Below the pieces are notes generated by a model. The model saw only the letters and a list, made by a program, of their open reading frames with translations, ran no database searches and was not told the DNA's origin. From NCBI GenBank assembly GCA_009845645.1, contig VXZF01000685.1, positions 9,874-16,663 on the forward strand: a DNA stretch of 6,790 nucleotides, given 5' to 3'. Below are positions 5,343-6,790 of this stretch, piece after piece. This stretch comes from Gemmatimonadota bacterium. Its GTDB lineage: Bacteria; Latescibacterota; UBA2968; UBA8231. The translations under genes and the position numbers were made by a program. The first letter of the stretch is position 1. The number at the start of each line of letters is the position of its first letter.

Positions 5343-6790
5343 ATGGAAAAGCCAAACCAGTACCCCTTGCCCCGCTTTTCGGTCAACCGGCCAGTGACCG
5401 TAGTAATGTCGCTGGTCGCGCTGCTGGTGGTGGGCTACATCGCCTACACGCGTATCCCGCTGACGCTTTTCCCCGAAGGCTTCGACTATCCCCGACTTTT
5501 CGCCTGGGCCAGCTATCCCAACGCTGGAGCGGTCGAAGTCGAACAGAAAGTGGTGCGTCACCTCGAAGAGGCCGTCGCCCAAGTCAGTCGGGTCAAGAAT
5601 ATCCGCTCTAGCGCCTACAGTGGCGGCGGCAATGTTCGAGTCGAGTTCCAAAAGGGCACCGACCTGCAATTGGCCTTCGCCGAAATGAAAGACCGGCTCG
5701 ACCGGGTGATGCCCGAGCTGCCCGACGAAATCGAGCAACTGTGGGTGCGGCGCTGGGATCAAAACGACATCCCGATCATGGATGGTGCCATCATCTTTGA
5801 GACCCAACACGCCGATCCGCGCCATCTTATCGATACCTATGTGGAGCCGGCGCTGCGCCGCGTCGATGGAGTCGGCAACATTGAGCTTTGGGGCTCGCCG
5901 AGCAAACAGGTAATCGTCGAGTTGGACCGCGACAAGATGCTCAGCCACCGGATCAACGTCTTTGAGGCGCTCAACAGCCTGCGCGCCCAAAACCTCACCG
6001 TGCCCGGAGGCTGGGTGATCGAGGGTGGCAAAAAGATCTACGTGCGTTCGGTGGGCCGCTTCCAAGACGTAGCAGAACTCGCCAACACCGTGGTCGATCC
6101 CGCACATCAGCTACGACTGGACGACATCGCTGAGGTTTCCTATAAGCGGCCGGAGAAAGACTGGGTCAATCGCATTGACCGCAAGGAGTCGCTAGGCTTC
6201 GGCGTCACCAAGGCGTCGGGGGCCAATGTAGTTGAGGTTTCCACCGGCGTGAAGGAAGAGCTGGAAAACCTTAAGAATCACCCCAAACTCGAAGGCTTGG
6301 ATTTCAAGCTGTTCTGGAACCAAGGCGACCAAGTGATCAACTCGGTTGGCAATCTCAAAAATTCCGGCCTGTGGGGTGGGCTGTTCGCGGCCATAGTGCT
6401 CTTCTTCTTTTTGCGCGCAGTGCGCATCACGCTGATCATCACCTTGGCGATCCCGTTGTCGCTTCTGACGACGATTATCGCCCTGTACTTCATAGGCTGG
6501 TCGTTAAATGTGGCGACGATGATGGGCCTGATGCTGAGCTTGGGACTGGTGGTTGACAACGCCATCGTCATCGTCGAAAACATCTACCGCAAGCGCCAAG
6601 AAGGCATCGCCCCGCGCACGGCCTCGATCGAGGGAGCCGGCGAAGTCGGGCTGGCGGTGACCATGGCAACTCTGACGACGGTGGTGGTCTTCCTGCCCCT
6701 GATTCTGATGAGCGACGAGGAGATGTTTTCGTTTTGGATGCTCAGAATCGGCCTGCCGGTCATCACAGGACTAGTGGCCTCGCTGCTCAT
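5343..6790 (+). CDS. Second RND efflux pump permease, N-terminal 482 codons (runs off the window)
   Basis: The frame is open from an ATG behind a strong ribosome site to the last base, giving 482 complete codons, a little under half of a typical RND pump. Visible parts: TM1 about 18-36, preceded by RFSVNRPVTVVM (11-22) and followed by IPLTLFPEG (38-46), the usual RND opening; porter and docking domains 45-335; TM2 about 341-359; TM3 about 362-383; TM4 with SLGLVVDNAIVIVENIY (399-415); TM5 about 436-456; and the start of TM6 at the window edge. D405 matches AcrB D407, and N406 replaces D408, the same variant as in the first pump. Its PN2 region passes directly from helix VVEVSTGVKEELENL (296-310) to strand LDFKLFWNQGDQ (319-330), so it lacks the charged arm. 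Ten bases separate it from the first pump, so both share one transcript. It may form a homotrimer or a mixed trimer with the first pump, as MdtB and MdtC do; the sequence alone cannot tell. Confidence 0.95.
   Translation, partial: MEKPNQYPLPRFSVNRPVTVVMSLVALLVVGYIAYTRIPLTLFPEGFDYPRLFAWASYPNAGAVEVEQKVVRHLEEAVAQVSRVKNIRSSAYSGGGNVRVEFQKGTDLQLAFAEMKDRLDRVMPELPDEIEQLWVRRWDQNDIPIMDGAIIFETQHADPRHLIDTYVEPALRRVDGVGNIELWGSPSKQVIVELDRDKMLSHRINVFEALNSLRAQNLTVPGGWVIEGGKKIYVRSVGRFQDVAELANTVVDPAHQLRLDDIAEVSYKRPEKDWVNRIDRKESLGFGVTKASGANVVEVSTGVKEELENLKNHPKLEGLDFKLFWNQGDQVINSVGNLKNSGLWGGLFAAIVLFFFLRAVRITLIITLAIPLSLLTTIIALYFIGWSLNVATMMGLMLSLGLVVDNAIVIVENIYRKRQEGIAPRTASIEGAGEVGLAVTMATLTTVVVFLPLILMSDEEMFSFWMLRIGLPVITGLVASLL

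Noticed and set aside
5280..6107. Antisense open frame of 275 codons across the junction of the two pumps
   Set aside because: It covers the strong ribosome site and the conserved start of the second pump on the other strand and has no domain pattern of its own.
1..6790. CRISPR arrays, tRNA or rRNA genes, insertion sequences, terminators
   Set aside because: No spaced direct repeats, cloverleaf, rRNA-like blocks, transposase motifs or GC hairpins followed by T runs were seen. The only intergenic gap of any size is the 111 bases at 196-306.

Overview
The window carries the front of a tripartite RND efflux operon on the + strand (periplasmic adaptor lipoprotein, RND pump, second RND pump), preceded by the start of a divergently transcribed rhodanese-like gene on the - strand. 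Codon use is GC-rich, roughly 60% by eye. Three of the four genes start with GTG or TTG. The adaptor has a lipobox signal peptide, so the host is a Gram-negative (diderm) bacterium. The two pumps look more like the paired RND pumps found in many non-proteobacterial phyla than like AcrB itself, but nothing here fixes the taxonomy.

Layout: 1-195 (-) is the N-terminal 65 codons of a rhodanese-domain protein, cut by the window edge. 196-306 is the divergent intergenic region, with a perfect TATAAT for the leftward gene, a TTGACA for the rightward operon and short inverted repeats. 307-1443 (+) is a 378-aa HlyD/AcrA-type adaptor. 1448-5332 (+) is a 1294-aa RND permease. 5343-6790 (+) is the first 482 codons of a second RND permease, open to the window end and preceded by a near-ideal Shine-Dalgarno that overlaps the previous stop codon. 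The three operon genes are 4 and 10 bases apart, which strongly suggests one transcript.

How it works together: the adaptor would be anchored by its lipid and bridge the inner-membrane pump to an outer-membrane channel of the TolC type. No channel gene is visible in the window. The adaptor-pump-pump order resembles MdtABC, where two different pump subunits form one heterotrimer, so a mixed trimer is possible here. The substrate cannot be read from the sequence; the TM4 motifs fit the drug/hydrophobe (HAE) branch and not the heavy-metal (HME) branch.

The unusual part is the first pump. It is about 250-290 residues longer than the usual 1000-1050, and the excess sits in two clean insertions. 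One is a charged, probably helical, about 77-residue arm at the end of the PN2 porter subdomain. The other is an about 215-residue block between TM6 and TM7, containing a Trp-rich stretch and several extra hydrophobic segments. The second pump lacks the first insertion and is cut off before the site of the second. I do not recognise either insertion as a named domain.
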